Program-made: the position numbers and the translations under genes | Notes under the pieces: generated by a model | What the model saw: only the letters and a program-made list of their open reading frames with translations | The model's database searches: none | What the model was told of the DNA's origin: nothing | Source: Pseudomonas koreensis | GTDB taxonomy: Bacteria; Pseudomonadota; Gammaproteobacteria; Pseudomonadales; Pseudomonadaceae | Assembly (NCBI RefSeq): GCF_024169245.1 | Contig: NZ_JALJWP010000001.1 | Location: 5,085,501-5,149,500, forward strand | Direction: 5' to 3' | Length of the DNA: 64,000 bases | Part shown: piece by piece, positions 37,408 to 46,945 of the stretch | How positions within the stretch are numbered: the stretch's first letter is position 1 | Layout: each line of letters opens with the position of its first letter

Positions 37408-38307
37408 ATGCTCAATTACCGACAACTGCATTACTTCTGGGTCGTGGCCAAGACCGGCAGCATCGTCCGCGCTTGCGAGCAGTTGAACCTGACGCCGCAG
37501 ACCATCAGCGGACAGATATCCCTGCTGGAACAAACCTATGGCGTGGAACTGTTTCGCCGGGTTGGCCGACAGCTGGAGCTCACCGAAGCCGGGCGCCAGG
37601 CCCTGCCCTACGCCGAGCAAATGTTTCAGTTGGGCGGCGAGCTGGAGCTGATGCTGCGCGCGCAACCGAACGAGCAGCAGATCCTGTTCCGTGTCGGGGT
37701 GGCCGATGTGGTGCCGAAATCCATCGTCTACCGCCTGATCGCACCGACCATGGAGCTGAGCGAGCCGCTGCGCATCACCTGTCGCGAAGACAAACTCGAA
37801 CGCCTGCTCGCTGATCTGGCGATCCAGCGTCTGGACCTGGTGATTTCCGACAGCCCGATGCCCTCGCATCTGGACATCAAGGGCTACAGCCAGAAGCTCG
37901 GTGAATGCGGCATCAGCTTTTTCGCCACCGCCGAACTCGCCGCACAGTATGGCCAGGACTTTCCGCGCAGCCTGCACGGCGCGCCGCTGTTGATTCCCGG
38001 GGCGGAAACCGTTGTGCGCAGCCGCTTGCAGCGCTGGTTCGCTGAACAGCAGATCCAGCCGCAGATTGTCGGCGAGTTCGATGACAGTGCTTTGATGCAG
38101 GCCTTCGGCCAATCCGGCAGCGGGATCTTTATCGGCCCGAGCGTGATTGCCGAGGAAGTGAAGCGCCAATATGGCGTCGAGCTGATCGGCCAGACCGATG
38201 CGGTGAGCGAGTCGTTCTACGCCATTTCGGTGGAGCGCAAGGTCAAGCACCCTGGCATCGTTGCGATTACCGAAGGTGCCCGACGCGAGCTGTTTACCGG
38301 ATTATGA
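37408..38307 (+). CDS. nhaR: LysR-family activator NhaR
   Basis: 299 residues. Characteristic NhaR start MLNYRQLHYFWVVAKTGSIV and CEQLNLTPQTISGQISLLEQ, with the effector domain PNEQQILFRVGVADVVPKSI, RLDLVISDSPMPSHLDIKGY and SGSGIFIGPSVI. In enterics NhaR responds to sodium and activates nhaA; no antiporter gene is in the window. It ends with a 6-base convergent overlap with the MFS gene. Confidence 0.92.
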   Translation: MLNYRQLHYFWVVAKTGSIVRACEQLNLTPQTISGQISLLEQTYGVELFRRVGRQLELTEAGRQALPYAEQMFQLGGELELMLRAQPNEQQILFRVGVADVVPKSIVYRLIAPTMELSEPLRITCREDKLERLLADLAIQRLDLVISDSPMPSHLDIKGYSQKLGECGISFFATAELAAQYGQDFPRSLHGAPLLIPGAETVVRSRLQRWFAEQQIQPQIVGEFDDSALMQAFGQSGSGIFIGPSVIAEEVKRQYGVELIGQTDAVSESFYAISVERKVKHPGIVAITEGARRELFTGL

Positions 38308-39459
38308 AGCGCAGGCTTCACGCGGCTTCAGTGTCATCAGCACCATGGCGAGGAACACCGACAGCAGGATGAAGCCGGCAGCGGCGAAGCCGAGAAAGCC
38401 CAGACCGGCGCTGTCGATCACGCGGCCGCCGACCATCGCGCCCAGACCGATGCCGAGGTTGGCCCCGGCGATGTTCAGCGACGCAGCAAAGGCCGGCGCT
38501 TCTGGCGCGGCTTTCATCAAGCGCACATGGCTGACCAGGAACAACGCGGCCTGGGTTACGCCCCAGATGCCCATCGCCACTGCCAGGCCGACGGGCGAAT
38601 GAATGTTCGGCACCAGCGAGACCATGCCGGCGATCATGAAGGCGCAGAACAACACCGACGCCCCCAGCGGATGCCGATCCACCGCACGCCCACCGAGCGA
38701 GTTGCCGATCAGGCCGACTGCGCCGAAGGCCATCAGGCACCAACCGACCACAGTACCGTTGAAACCGGCGAGGCGTTCGAGGATGTCGGCGAGGTAGGTG
38801 TAAGCGGTGAACATGCCGCTGAACATCAGGATCGACAGGACGATATGGCCGATCATCAGCGGGCTGCGCAGGATCTTGAATTGCGAACGGAAGCTGACCT
38901 GATGCTGGTGAAGACTGGTCTTCGGCAGATAGACAAACAGCAGCAAGGCTTTGGCAAAGGCGATCAACGCCAGAATGCCAAACGCGCTGCGCCAGCCGAA
39001 CGCGTCGGAAATCAACGTGCCGACCGGTATGCCGAACACCGTGGCGCAGACAATACCGAAGCCGATCTTGGCAATCGCCCGACCAGCGAAATCCGGACCG
39101 ACGATGTCCACCGCCGTCTCGCTGGCCAAGGCCCAGAACACCGGCAAACCCAGCGCCGGGATCAAGCGGGCGATGGCCATCACCCAGATGTTCGGCGCCA
39201 GCGCAGCCACAGTGTTGGCCAGGCCGAACATGATCAGAATGCTGATAAACAGTTTGCGACGTTCGAAACGGGCGAAATACGCGGTCAGGAACGGGCCGAA
39301 CAGCGCCACGGTAAAGGCGAACAAGGTCACCAGCAGCCCGGCTTGCGGGATGGTGACTTCGAGGTCTCGGGCAATTGCCGGCAACAGGCCGACAATGACG
39401 AATTCCGTGGTCAGCACCGTGAATCCCGCGGCAGACAACAGAAGAATAGGCAACAGCAT
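38302..39459 (-). CDS. MFS transporter (sugar-efflux/DHA1 type)
   Basis: 385 residues from ATG 39459, with GGAG 7 bases upstream. Twelve hydrophobic helices with the DHA1 N-terminal signature AGFTVLTTEFVIVGLLPAIA and the loop LTAYFARFERRKLFISILIM. Similar to SetA/YdhP-like sugar or drug exporters. Convergent with nhaR (stops overlap). Substrate unknown. Confidence 0.88.
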   Translation of the reverse strand: MLLPILLLSAAGFTVLTTEFVIVGLLPAIARDLEVTIPQAGLLVTLFAFTVALFGPFLTAYFARFERRKLFISILIMFGLANTVAALAPNIWVMAIARLIPALGLPVFWALASETAVDIVGPDFAGRAIAKIGFGIVCATVFGIPVGTLISDAFGWRSAFGILALIAFAKALLLFVYLPKTSLHQHQVSFRSQFKILRSPLMIGHIVLSILMFSGMFTAYTYLADILERLAGFNGTVVGWCLMAFGAVGLIGNSLGGRAVDRHPLGASVLFCAFMIAGMVSLVPNIHSPVGLAVAMGIWGVTQAALFLVSHVRLMKAAPEAPAFAASLNIAGANLGIGLGAMVGGRVIDSAGLGFLGFAAAGFILLSVFLAMVLMTLKPREACAS

Positions 39460-39766
39460 GCGCAACTCCAGCAAAACGACGACACCAGCGTTGACCCGAG
39501 GGCCCGCTGGCAGAACTTGAAAATGAGGATGGCGAATCTTAGCAGAGTGTGTCCGCACTGAGTTGCCCAAAACTGCCGATCTGCCCGCTCGATCCGGTGG
39601 CAGATCGTCACAGGCCTGAAGGTTGGCGCCTACGCTGTGATAAAGTCCGCGCCCTGAAAATCGCACAGCTGTTCAACGTGCCGTTTGGCGGCGTTGATGT
39701 CACTTCGACAGGCGTTTCGTGACTGCCCACGACGCTTCGCACCCTATAAAAAACAGAGATGCCGTT

Positions 39767-40999
39767 ATGACCGCTTCGTCCCCTTCTCTTTTGCAACGCC
39801 TGAAAAACCTCAGTCTGGTCAGCCAGATCGTCATCGGCCTGATCGCCGGCATCGCCCTGGCCCTGTTCGCCCCGGAAGCGGCGAAGTCCACCGCGTTCAT
39901 CGGCAAGGTGTTCGTCTCGGCGTTGAAAGCCGTGGCGCCGATTCTGGTGTTCGTGCTGGTGATGGCTTCGATCGCCAACCACAAGCATGGCCAGGAAACC
40001 CACATCCGTCCGATCCTGTTCCTCTACCTGCTGGGCACTTTCGCCGCAGCGGTGGTGGCCGTGGTTGCCAGCATGAGCTTTCCGTCGAATCTGGTGCTGT
40101 CGACGGAAAACGTTGCGGTCACCGCGCCCGGCGGCATCACCGAGGTCCTGCAAAGCCTGCTGCTGAGCGTTGTCGACAACCCGGTCAGCGCGCTGATGAA
40201 TGCCAACTTCATCGGCATTCTCGCCTGGGCGATCGGCATGGGCATCGCCATTCGCCACGCCGGCGATACCACCCGCGAAGTGCTCGATGATCTGTCCAAC
40301 GGCGTGACCCTGATCGTGCGCGTGGTGATCCGCTTCGCGCCGCTGGGCATCTTCGGCCTGGTAGCGTCGACGCTGGCCACTTCCGGTTTCGGCGCGCTGC
40401 TCGGCTATGCGCACCTGCTGGCGGTGCTGCTGGGCTGCATGCTGTTCGTTGCGCTGGTGATGAACCCGCTGATCGTGTTCTGGAAGCTGCGCCGCAACCC
40501 GTACCCGCTTACCCTGATGTGCCTGCGCGAAAGCGGCATCACCGCGTTCTTCACCCGCAGCTCGGCGGCGAACATTCCGGTCAACCTGGAATTGAGCAAG
40601 CGCCTGGGCTTGCATGAAGACACCTACTCGGTATCGATTCCGCTCGGCGCCACCATCAACATGGCCGGGGCGGCGATCACCATTACCGTGCTGACCCTCG
40701 CGGCCGTGCACACCTTGGGCATCGCCGTGGACATCCCGACCGCGATCCTGCTCAGCGTCGTCGCAGCGATCTGCGCCTGCGGCGCTTCGGGTGTGGCCGG
40801 TGGTTCGCTGCTGCTGATTCCATTGGCGTGCAGCCTGTTCGGCATCCCGAGCGAGATCGCCATGCAGGTGGTAGCGGTGGGCTTCATTATTGGCGTGCTG
40901 CAGGATTCGGCGGAGACCGCGCTCAACTCGTCGACCGATGTGCTGTTTACCGCGGCGGCTTGCCTGGGCGAGGAAGAGAAGGCTCAGCGTACGGCGTAA
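39767..40999 (+). CDS. sstT: Serine/threonine:sodium symporter
   Basis: 410 residues, matching SstT length. Starts [20 protein letters not shown]. Dicarboxylate/amino acid:cation symporter family with hairpin motifs [20 protein letters not shown] and [20 protein letters not shown] and [20 protein letters not shown]. Imports serine and threonine with sodium. Terminator at 41014-41052. Confidence 0.95.
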   Translation: MTASSPSLLQRLKNLSLVSQIVIGLIAGIALALFAPEAAKSTAFIGKVFVSALKAVAPILVFVLVMASIANHKHGQETHIRPILFLYLLGTFAAAVVAVVASMSFPSNLVLSTENVAVTAPGGITEVLQSLLLSVVDNPVSALMNANFIGILAWAIGMGIAIRHAGDTTREVLDDLSNGVTLIVRVVIRFAPLGIFGLVASTLATSGFGALLGYAHLLAVLLGCMLFVALVMNPLIVFWKLRRNPYPLTLMCLRESGITAFFTRSSAANIPVNLELSKRLGLHEDTYSVSIPLGATINMAGAAITITVLTLAAVHTLGIAVDIPTAILLSVVAAICACGASGVAGGSLLLIPLACSLFGIPSEIAMQVVAVGFIIGVLQDSAETALNSSTDVLFTAAACLGEEEKAQRTA

Positions 41000-41013
41000 T
41001 TTCTCGCGCAACG

Positions 41014-41052
41014 AAAAGCCCGCCTTGGTGTGAACCTTGGCGGGCTTTTTTG
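41014..41052 (+). terminator. Rho-independent terminator after sstT
   Basis: AAAGCCCGCC and GGCGGGCTTT separated by about 14 bases, followed by TTTTG. Confidence 0.88.
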
Positions 41053-41066
41053 TCGCTGGGAATCCC

Positions 41067-41226
41067 CCCTCACCCCAGCCCTCTCCCCCAAGGGGGCGAG
41101 GGGGAAAGGGAGCCGATCTGTGTCGTTTTCATACCTGAGTTCGGCTTGATAGCTCACGTCAGCGTATTTCGGGCAAACACCACGGTCAGTCCCCTCTCCC
41201 TCCGGGAGAGGGTTAGGGTGAGGGGC
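41067..41226. repeat. Composite inverted repeat (CCCTCTCCC element, copy 2)
   Basis: Left end CCCTCACCCCAGCCCTCTCC, right end CCCTCTCCCTCCGGGAGAGG with GTTAGGGTGAGGGG. The internal segment contains TATTTCGGGCAAACACCACG, faintly like internal text of copy 3. Lies between sstT and the convergent DUF1993 gene. Confidence 0.8.
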
Positions 41227-41236
41227 TTTTGCAGGC

Positions 41237-41746
41237 TTAGAACGCGCCCATGTAATCGCGCTTGCCCACTTCAACGCCGTTATGACGCAGCAGCGCATAG
41301 GTGGTGGTGACGTGGAAGAAGAACTGCGGCAAGCCGTAAGTCAGCAGATACGCCTGACCACTGAAGCGCTTCTCTTTCGGCGTGCCCGGGCGGGTCACGA
41401 TTTCGATGCCTTCCTTGCCGTCGATCTGCTCTGGCTTGATCTCGCCGATGAAGGCCAGAACCTTGGCAATCAGCGCTTGCAGCTCGGCGAAAGTGGTTTC
41501 AGTGTCGTCGTACTTCGGCAGTTCGACTTCGGCCAGACGCGCCGACACGCCTTTGGCGAAATCCACAGCGATCTGCACCTGACGCACCAGCGGGAACATG
41601 TCCGGGTACAGACGCGCTTGCAGGAAGGCGCTCTGGTCGATGTTTTTCGCGCTGGCGTGGGCTTCAGCCTTCTTCAGCACATCGCTCAGGGCGTTGAGCA
41701 TTTGTTGAAAAACCGGGACGGATGCGGCGTACAGTGAAATGGTCAT
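41237..41746 (-). CDS. DUF1993 family protein
   Basis: 169 residues, full length. Starts MTISLYAASVPVFQQMLNAL and contains ARLYPDMFPLVRQVQIAVDF and the C-terminal FHVTTTYALLRHNGVEVGK. Predicted four-helix DinB-like bundle; cytoplasmic. No function is established. Divergent from yceH. Confidence 0.9.
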   Translation of the reverse strand: MTISLYAASVPVFQQMLNALSDVLKKAEAHASAKNIDQSAFLQARLYPDMFPLVRQVQIAVDFAKGVSARLAEVELPKYDDTETTFAELQALIAKVLAFIGEIKPEQIDGKEGIEIVTRPGTPKEKRFSGQAYLLTYGLPQFFFHVTTTYALLRHNGVEVGKRDYMGAF

Positions 41747-41871
41747 GGCAGTCTCATGTGATGGCTGGGTAATACGTGGTGGCGATTATAGCCATGCTTG
41801 ATGAGCACACGGCTTGCCTTTTGTTTGGCAAGGATTAGGCTAGGCGGCTTCGACTGCAGAGGGAACGCGCG

Positions 41872-42516
41872 ATGAGCAACGAACAAGAATCCACCTCCGA
41901 ACAGCCTCGGCTCAATGCCACGGAAATCCGCATTCTCGGTGCGCTGATCGAAAAACAGGCCACCAGCCCGGAAACCTATCCGCTGACCCTCAACGCACTG
42001 GTGCTGGCCTGCAATCAGAAAACCAGCCGCGAACCGGTGATGAACCTCAATCAGGGCCAGGTCGGGCAGAGCCTGCGGGCGCTGGAAGGTCGAGGTTTCA
42101 CCCGGCTGGTCATGGGCAGCCGTGCCGACCGCTGGGAGCACAAGGTCGACAAGGCGCTGGAGCTGGTGCCGGCACAGGTGATTCTCACGGGTTTGATGTT
42201 TCTGCGCGGCCCGCAGACCGTCAACGAACTGCTGACCCGCAGCGGGCGCATGCATGAGTTCGAAGATACCGAGCAGGTCGTGCATCAGCTTGAACGCCTG
42301 ATCGCGCGTGGGCTGGCGGTACTGATTCCGCGTCAGGCCGGGCAGCGCGAGGATCGCTATACCCATGCGCTGGGCGACCCGGCGGATATCGAGGCGATAT
42401 TGACGGCGCGGCACAATCCTGGAGAGCGTTCCAGCGGTGGCGTCTCGCTGGAGCGTATCGAAGAACTCGAGGCCCGCATCGCGGCGCTGGAAGAACGCCT
42501 GGCCCGCCTCGAATAA
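41872..42516 (+). CDS. YceH/DUF480 winged-helix protein
   Basis: 214 residues. Two tandem winged-helix domains: [40 protein letters not shown], and [20 protein letters not shown]. Ends in a coiled-coil tail ([20 protein letters not shown]). The fold suggests DNA or nucleic-acid binding, but the role is unknown. Single gene. Confidence 0.92.
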   Translation: MSNEQESTSEQPRLNATEIRILGALIEKQATSPETYPLTLNALVLACNQKTSREPVMNLNQGQVGQSLRALEGRGFTRLVMGSRADRWEHKVDKALELVPAQVILTGLMFLRGPQTVNELLTRSGRMHEFEDTEQVVHQLERLIARGLAVLIPRQAGQREDRYTHALGDPADIEAILTARHNPGERSSGGVSLERIEELEARIAALEERLARLE

Positions 42517-42531
42517 CCAACACAGGGCCAT

Positions 42532-42621
42532 TGTGGGAGCGAGCCTGCTCGCGAAAGCGTAGTGTCAGTCACCACTGATCTTGAATGACCCGCCGCCTTC
42601 GCGAGCAGGCTCGCTCCCACA
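42532..42621. repeat. Paired palindromic repeat (GTGGGAGCGAGCCTGCTCGC arms)
   Basis: Perfect arms TGTGGGAGCGAGCCTGCTCG and its mirror, about 45 bases apart, between the convergent yceH and cupin genes. Confidence 0.9.
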
Positions 42622-42645
42622 GGGTACATCTGCAAGTTTCAGATT

Positions 42646-43164
42646 TTATTCCCCATCCCAATAATCCACACCCTCCGCCTGCCGCGCGACGGCAACAAAT
42701 CCCGACGCATTACCCTCGGCATCCATCGCGAAATTATCCATCACCGCATATTTATTCGAATCCGGATACTCGCAAATCTCCGGCTGCTGCTGGGTGCTGA
42801 TCGCCAGATAACGCAATTCGCCCGCGCTGGTATTGATGATCTGATGGGCGTTCTCCGGCCCGCCCGGTGGACAGGCGATCACATCACCGGCGCGGATCGG
42901 AAAACGCTCGGCCCCCAACCGCACCTCGCCCGCCCCGGCCACCACGTAGAACATTTCCTCATTGACCCGATGGCTGTGGAATGGGCTGCCGCGCATGCCC
43001 GGCGGCAGCGCATAAAGGCGATAGCCGAGTTTCTGCGCACCCAGTTGCTGGCCGATCCGCGCAAATTGCTGCTGATAACGCCCGGCGGTTTCGCCTTGGG
43101 GGGCGAGCGCTTCGGGCAGGGATTGAAGTTCGACCTCGTTGAGGTTGAGGATGGGCGGATGCAT
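42646..43164 (-). CDS. Cupin-domain protein
   Basis: 172 residues from ATG 43164. One cupin barrel with metal-ligand motif 1 GSPFHSHRVNEEMFYVVAG (His-x-His-x5-Glu pattern) and motif 2 GDVIACPPGGPENAHQI. The tail reads KYAVMDNFAMDAEG and GVDYWDGE. Could be a dioxygenase-, isomerase- or sugar-binding-type cupin; the substrate is not readable. Solitary gene between repeats. Confidence 0.85.
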   Translation of the reverse strand: MHPPILNLNEVELQSLPEALAPQGETAGRYQQQFARIGQQLGAQKLGYRLYALPPGMRGSPFHSHRVNEEMFYVVAGAGEVRLGAERFPIRAGDVIACPPGGPENAHQIINTSAGELRYLAISTQQQPEICEYPDSNKYAVMDNFAMDAEGNASGFVAVARQAEGVDYWDGE

Positions 43165-43250
43165 GGGCGGCCTCGGTTGTGGTTTTTGTGGTGGGCACAT
43201 CTGTGCGTGCTGGCGAGAATTATAGAGAGTGATCCAGAACCGCAGCGCGG

Positions 43251-43327
43251 CCTTCGCGAGCAGGCTCGCTCCCACATTCAATCGCATTCCAGCGCAACCT
43301 GTGGGAGCGAGCCTGCTCGCGAAGAGG
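43251..43327. repeat. Tail-to-tail pair of REP units
   Basis: CTTCGCGAGCAGGCTCGCTC then GTGGGAGCGAGCCTGCTCGC in opposite orientation to the usual pairs, so the GTGGGAG ends face each other across about 27 bases. The same order occurs at 48840-48918. Confidence 0.85.
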
Positions 43328-43352
43328 CCCGTTCAGCCACTACAAAAATCAT

Positions 43353-44171
43353 TCAGCTACGGGCAAATTCCACCGCCGCCGCAAATTGCGCCTCATTCGG
43401 CCGCACCCCGGTGTACAGCACGAACTGCTCCAGCGCCTGAATCGCAATCACCTCAAGCCCGGTGATCACTCGCTTGCCTTCGGCCCGCGCCCGCACGATC
43501 AGCGGCGTCTCCGAAGGAATCGCCACCACGTCGAATACGGTATCCGCCGCTTTGATCACCTCAGGCTCGAACGCCAGTTGCCCCGCCTCAGGCCCGCCGT
43601 CCATGCCCACCGGCGTAACATTGATCACCATCTGCGGGCGCTCGTCGCCGAGTTCGGCCTGCCAGCGATAACCCAGGGAATCAGCCAAGGCACGCCCGGC
43701 CCGCTCGTTGCGGGCGACGATCAAACCGTTCCTGTAGCCGCCATCGCGCAAGGCACTCGCCACCGCTTTAGCCATGCCGCCGCTGCCGCGCAGGGCGAAC
43801 GTCGAATCTTTCGGCACCGCGTGGCTTTCCAGCAACTGCTCGACGGCGATGTAATCGGTGTTATAGGCCTTGAGATGGCCGTTGGTGTTGACAATCGTAT
43901 TGATTGACTGGATCGCCGCTGCCGACGCATCCAGTTCATCGACCAGGGCAATGCAGGCTTCCTTGAACGGCATCGACACGCCGCAGCCGCGAATGCCCAG
44001 TGCACGGATGCCGCCGACCGCGCCGGTCAGGTCCTGGCTGCTGAACGCCTTGTAATAGAAATTAAGGCCCAACTGTTCATACAAATGGTTGTGGAAACGC
44101 AGACCGAAATTCCCCGGCCGCCCGGACAGGGACATGCACAATTGGGTGTCTTTGTTCGGGTTCATCTGCAT
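43353..44171 (-). CDS. Shikimate 5-dehydrogenase-like protein (AroE/YdiB family)
   Basis: 272 residues. Substrate-domain start LCMSLSGRPGNFGLRFHNHL, catalytic lysine in GVSMPFKEACIAL, aspartate in KAYNTDYIAVEQLL, and a Rossmann loop LRGSGGMAKAVASALRDGGY. The C-terminal signature is weak compared with housekeeping AroE, so this is probably a paralogue for quinate/shikimate-like or other substrates. Solitary; no aromatic-pathway gene adjoins it. Confidence 0.85.
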   Translation of the reverse strand: MQMNPNKDTQLCMSLSGRPGNFGLRFHNHLYEQLGLNFYYKAFSSQDLTGAVGGIRALGIRGCGVSMPFKEACIALVDELDASAAAIQSINTIVNTNGHLKAYNTDYIAVEQLLESHAVPKDSTFALRGSGGMAKAVASALRDGGYRNGLIVARNERAGRALADSLGYRWQAELGDERPQMVINVTPVGMDGGPEAGQLAFEPEVIKAADTVFDVVAIPSETPLIVRARAEGKRVITGLEVIAIQALEQFVLYTGVRPNEAQFAAAVEFARS

Positions 44172-44414
44172 GAAACTTCTCCTTCAAACGCACTTTCGGA
44201 TGGACGGGATTGGCCAGCCCACCGGGTTCTGAATCATCATTGCGGCTTGTTCGAGGCGCCGCGCTGTCGAGTAAAAAAGCCGCTACAGACCTTACACAAA
44301 ATTTACCCAGCGGCTGTGCTGAATTTCGCAAATCTGCTGTCTTAGCTGTATCCCCGCGACAACTGTGGGCCTGGTTCAGGCCCAGCCGCCGGGTCGAAGA
44401 ACCGAGGACTTATC

Positions 44415-44795
44415 ATGATTCGTAAACTTCCCATCATGGCTTTGTTGATTGGCGCACTCGCCGTCACCGGCCAGGCTGAAGCGGGTGGTGGCCATGGCTG
44501 GCAGGGCCCTGCAGTGTTTGGCGCGATCGTCGGCTCGGCCATCATCGGCTCGGCACTGATCAACCAGGATCGGCCGGTGTACGTGCAGCAACAGCCGGTT
44601 TATGTTCAGCCGCAACCGGTCTACGTGCAGCAACCGCCGCCACCGGTCTACTACCAACCGGCGCCGGTGTATGTGCAGCAACCGGTTTACGTGCAGCCGG
44701 CCCCTGTTTACTACGGCCCGCCTCGCGGTTACTACGGTCGGCCCCATGGCTACTATGGCGGCCCGCATGGTTACTACGGCGGTCCACGCTGGTAA
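44415..44795 (+). CDS. Secreted PXPV/Tyr-Gly-rich repeat protein
   Basis: 126 residues. Signal peptide at about 1-22 (PIMALLIGALAVTGQAEA). A glycine-zipper-like helix (FGAIVGSAIIGSALI), then repeats of PVYVQQ/PVYVQP and a tail of GYYG units (PRGYYGRPHGYYGGPHGYYG). Such PXPV-repeat proteins are probably exported and surface- or periplasm-associated; function unknown. Followed by a strong terminator. Confidence 0.85.
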   Translation: MIRKLPIMALLIGALAVTGQAEAGGGHGWQGPAVFGAIVGSAIIGSALINQDRPVYVQQQPVYVQPQPVYVQQPPPPVYYQPAPVYVQQPVYVQPAPVYYGPPRGYYGRPHGYYGGPHGYYGGPRW

Positions 44796-44806
44796 GCGCA
44801 ACACAG

Positions 44807-44834
44807 AGCCCCGCTTTCGAGCGGGGCTTTTTTA
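44807..44834 (+). terminator. Rho-independent terminator after the PXPV protein
   Basis: AGCCCCGCT, TTCG tetraloop-type turn, AGCGGGGCT, then T7. Confidence 0.92.
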
Positions 44835-45025
44835 TGACCGCTGGTCGGCGAAGGTCCGAAAAAATCTCGCCGAGGTCGCTGTGAGGACAGTTCGAGCAGC
44901 TAAAGTCGGCATGATGGAATCGACCGTTGGGCTTTTTTTCATCAAACGGTCACCGCTTTGTCATGACGGAACCGCAATCTGAATCCGTCCGTAAACAACA
45001 GATCGATAACAACAAGGACGACTGT

Positions 45026-45220
45026 ATGCCCACACAAAATCCGCACCGCATCGTCGGTTTGTGCACCTCGAGCAAAGTGTACAGCGCGCTCACCGAGCTC
45101 AAGCATCTGGAAGGCCATCGCTGCGCCAAGCTGCTGTCCCTGCTCGCCGAAAACCTCGTGCACAAGGGCCTGCTCAATGAACGCGAAGTCATGCACATGC
45201 TCGATCAGGTGGTCGAGTGA
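45026..45220 (+). CDS. Conserved small hypothetical protein, 64 residues
   Basis: ATG at 45026 with AAGGA 8 bases upstream; an in-frame ATG at 44963 lacks a site. Sequence NPHRIVGLCTSSKVYSALTE and LLSLLAENLVHKGLLNEREV looks like a compact two- to three-helix protein. No signal peptide. Function unknown. Confidence 0.7.
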   Translation: MPTQNPHRIVGLCTSSKVYSALTELKHLEGHRCAKLLSLLAENLVHKGLLNEREVMHMLDQVVE

Positions 45221-45323
45221 CGCCAGACCTCACTGGCATCAATGACCACTATCGAAAGCGTTGATTGTCCGCAGCGCCGGCAAATCCCTAAGGTAGCCCC
45301 ATCAGTTTGATGGAGGTTTTCCC

Positions 45324-45506
45324 ATGGCTCAGGTTCAAATCATGTCGGTGATCGGCAGCGCAGTTCCCGCTTCGCTGCGCGCGTCGGGCTTGCTCGCCTG
45401 CTGGTATCTGGTGCGCGATGGCGAACCGATCAGCGGCCCGCTCACCTCTTTGCCAGCGGCGCAGGCCCTGTCGCAACAAGTGGCCAGCGCCGCGTTTCAT
45501 GCCTAA
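45324..45506 (+). CDS. Small hypothetical protein, 60 residues
   Basis: ATG at 45324 with GGAGG 7 bases upstream. Reads MAQVQIMSVIGSAVPASLRA, then LLACWYLVRDGEPISGPLTS and a helix PAAQALSQQVASAAFHA. No convincing membrane segment. Its stop overlaps the stop of the convergent AI-2E-type gene (bases 45503-45506). Function unknown. Confidence 0.65.
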   Translation: MAQVQIMSVIGSAVPASLRASGLLACWYLVRDGEPISGPLTSLPAAQALSQQVASAAFHA

Positions 45507-46564
45507 GGCAATTGCACCTTGGGTTTGGTTTCGACGAACAGCGCCCAGCTCGACAGGAATAGCGCGGCAATCAGCGGCCCGATCACGAAGCCGTTGAGGC
45601 CGAATACCGCGAGGCCACCGAGGGTCGACACCAGAATCAGGTAGTCGGGCATTTTCGTGTCCTTGCCCACCAGAATCGGGCGCAGCACATTGTCGACCAG
45701 GCCGATCACGAACACCCCGAACAAGCCCAGCACCACGCCCTGCCAGATCATGCCGCTGAGCAGGAAATACACCGCCACCGGCGCCCAGACAATTCCCGCG
45801 CCCACCGCCGGCAACAGCGATAGAAACGCCATCAGCACCGCCCAGAGCAATGCGCTGGGTATATCGAGAAACCAGAAAATTGCCCCGCCCAGCGCACCTT
45901 GGGTCACCGCCACGACCACGTTGCCCTTGACCGTCGCGCGCACCACGCGGTTGAACTTCAGTTGCAGGCGGCGCTTGTGGTTTTCCTCCAGCGGCACCGC
46001 GGTGCGGATCTTGCGCGCCAGCTCGGGGCCGTCACGCAGAAAGAAAAACAGCAGATACAGCATGATGAAAAAGCTCACCACGAATTCGAACGTGCCCTGG
46101 CCGAAACTGAACGCCTGAGTCGCCAGTACCTGGCTGCCCTGCATCGCCGCTTTGACGATCTTCTCGCGCAAGCTGTCGAGTTCGCCCACACCGAAACGAT
46201 CGAGCAGGTTCTGGAAATACGGCGGCAGGCTGTGTTTGAACTGCGCCAGATACGCGGCGATATCGAGCTCACCGCTTTCGATGTTCTTGTAGACCGTCGC
46301 GCCTTCCTGCACCAGCAGAATGCTGACGATGATCACTGGCAGAATCGCGATCACCAGACACAGGCTCAAGGTGCACAGCGAGGTCACGTTGCGTGGCCAG
46401 CCGAATTTCAGCTGCACCCTGCGCTGCACCGGCGCAAACAGAATGCCGAGGATGACAGCCCAGAACACCGCGCCGTAAAACGGCAGCAGAATCCAGATAA
46501 AAGCTACCGTGACCAGCACCAGCAGCACCGTCAGGGATTTGAATTGCAGACTCTTTTCGTTCAT
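45503..46564 (-). CDS. AI-2E family transporter (PerM/TqsA type)
   Basis: 353 residues with about eight membrane helices. Family features: the N-terminal pair LLVLVTVAFIWILLPFYGAV, the periplasmic helical segment VGELDSLREKIVKAAMQGSQ and LPAVGAGIVWAPVAVYFLLS, and GLVDNVLRPILVGKDTKMPD. The family was named for autoinducer export but includes ion transporters; substrate open. Confidence 0.9.
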   Translation of the reverse strand: MNEKSLQFKSLTVLLVLVTVAFIWILLPFYGAVFWAVILGILFAPVQRRVQLKFGWPRNVTSLCTLSLCLVIAILPVIIVSILLVQEGATVYKNIESGELDIAAYLAQFKHSLPPYFQNLLDRFGVGELDSLREKIVKAAMQGSQVLATQAFSFGQGTFEFVVSFFIMLYLLFFFLRDGPELARKIRTAVPLEENHKRRLQLKFNRVVRATVKGNVVVAVTQGALGGAIFWFLDIPSALLWAVLMAFLSLLPAVGAGIVWAPVAVYFLLSGMIWQGVVLGLFGVFVIGLVDNVLRPILVGKDTKMPDYLILVSTLGGLAVFGLNGFVIGPLIAALFLSSWALFVETKPKVQLP

Positions 46565-46945
46565 ATCCGGTCCATGTCAGTCAGGCGTCACGCACGCCCG
46601 CCCCACTTAGTCAGCCGCCGCGCGCGCGAGTGCCATGTTTATTCATGGAGCATAGATGCAGATCGATAAACCCTCGCGACAGCTGCCCTTCGAGTTGGCA
46701 CCAGATGGAGTTGCGCTTTGCGTTGCCTGATGCGGGATTTGGTGCATACCTGAAAAGCCCCTCACCCTAGCCCTCTCCCGGAGGGAGAGGGGACTGACCG
46801 AGGTGTCTGGCGCCATACATCGACCTGAAATATCGAGTCGATTATGGATTCACTAAAGCGCTTTCAGGTCGGCGTAACTCAATACAAATATCCCTCGGTC
46901 GGCCCCCTCTCCCTCCGGGAGAGGGCTGGGGTGAGGGCCGCTTTG
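46565..46945. other. Intergenic region with a composite repeat
   Basis: About 380 bases between two minus-strand genes. The first part (46565-46750) shows no gene and should hold the promoter of the AI-2E-type gene; the rest is the repeat at 46757-46938. Confidence 0.5.
46757..46938. repeat. Composite inverted repeat (CCCTCTCCC element, copy 3)
   Basis: Left end CCCCTCACCCTAGCCCTCTC plus GGAGGGAGAGGGG, right end CCCCCTCTCCCTCCGGGAGA with GGGCTGGGGTGAGGG. Internal inverted pieces GACCGAGGTGTC and CCCTCGGTCGG add to the symmetry. Confidence 0.8.
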
